A stretch of DNA of 64,000 bases from Opitutia bacterium (lineage in GTDB: Bacteria > Verrucomicrobiota > Verrucomicrobiia > Opitutales > Opitutaceae), in assembly GCA_016217545.1 (NCBI GenBank), contig JACRHT010000017.1:1116001-1180000 (forward strand). Reading direction: 5' to 3'. Positions 63,988 to 64,000 of this stretch are shown one piece after another. The position numbers and the translations under genes were made by a program. Under the pieces are notes generated by a model. That model did no database searches. It saw nothing but the letters and a program-made list of their open reading frames with translations, and was not told where the DNA came from. Each line of letters starts with the position of its first letter. Positions within the stretch are counted from its first letter, which is position 1.

Positions 63988-64000
63988 GACGGCGATGAGG

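Overview
The window is 64 kb of uniformly GC-rich DNA, roughly two thirds G+C by eye. The gene set points to a verrucomicrobial chromosome, most likely family Opitutaceae. The evidence is a PEP-CTERM protein with an exosortase-EpsI fusion, Verrucomicrobia-like small secreted proteins, and frequent GTG/TTG starts with few clear Shine-Dalgarno sites. The assignment is an inference from gene content, not from a marker search. No tRNA, rRNA, CRISPR array, insertion sequence, integrase or prophage gene was recognised. Nearly all very long open frames lying opposite the genes below are GC-skew shadows.

1-9.3 kb: arabinose-5-phosphate isomerase (LPS Kdo pathway), a class I [4Fe-4S] fumarase, an RNHCP zinc protein, a YjbQ-family protein, a class II fumarase, an ECF sigma factor with a membrane partner, a polyprenyl diphosphate synthase, a CPBP protease, and a secreted protein built from six GGYL repeats. 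9.4-14.1 kb: a type IV pilus / type II secretion core (pilM-N-O-P-like and secretin) whose last three gene junctions are ATGA overlaps. 14.2-20.9 kb: a 33-residue bS22/mS38-like ribosomal protein, the AddA/AddB-type helicase-nuclease pair, and rpsT.

21-28.2 kb: a CHASE4 histidine kinase with a NarL-type regulator, three minor pseudopilins, an orphan membrane protein, the RNase P RNA gene (rnpB), and a coiled-coil zinc-ribbon protein whose stop codon overlaps the rnpB 5' end. 28.4-33.7 kb: gyrB and gyrA. 33.8-40.7 kb: two tandem secreted paralogues, a PTS IIA protein, an S41 peptidase, two small lipoproteins and an S46 dipeptidyl-peptidase. Several of these units end in their own hairpin terminator.

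40.8-47.1 kb: CorA, an M28 peptidase, an MFS transporter, a WecG/TagA/CpsF glycosyltransferase, a DnaQ-like exonuclease and a HisN-type phosphatase. 47.1-51.4 kb: a PEP-CTERM LamG-like protein, a LuxR regulator with a degenerate receiver domain flanked by two near-identical palindromes, a histidine kinase/regulator pair, and queF. 51.4-59.6 kb: an exopolysaccharide/exosortase locus (exosortase-EpsI, two GT4 enzymes, flippase, GT2, O-antigen-ligase-like protein, methyltransferase). 59.7-64 kb: rodA, an RNase E/G gene with a strong terminator, and an alpha/beta hydrolase running off the right edge.

Recurrent non-coding structure is the least explained layer. There are several GTAG-headed inverted repeats next to gene ends (REP-like), a nested palindrome upstream of the orphan membrane protein, an inverted array of 9-bp units filling a divergent promoter region, a pyrimidine/purine inverted repeat between gyrB and gyrA, and the paired TGCTAGCA palindromes around the LuxR gene.
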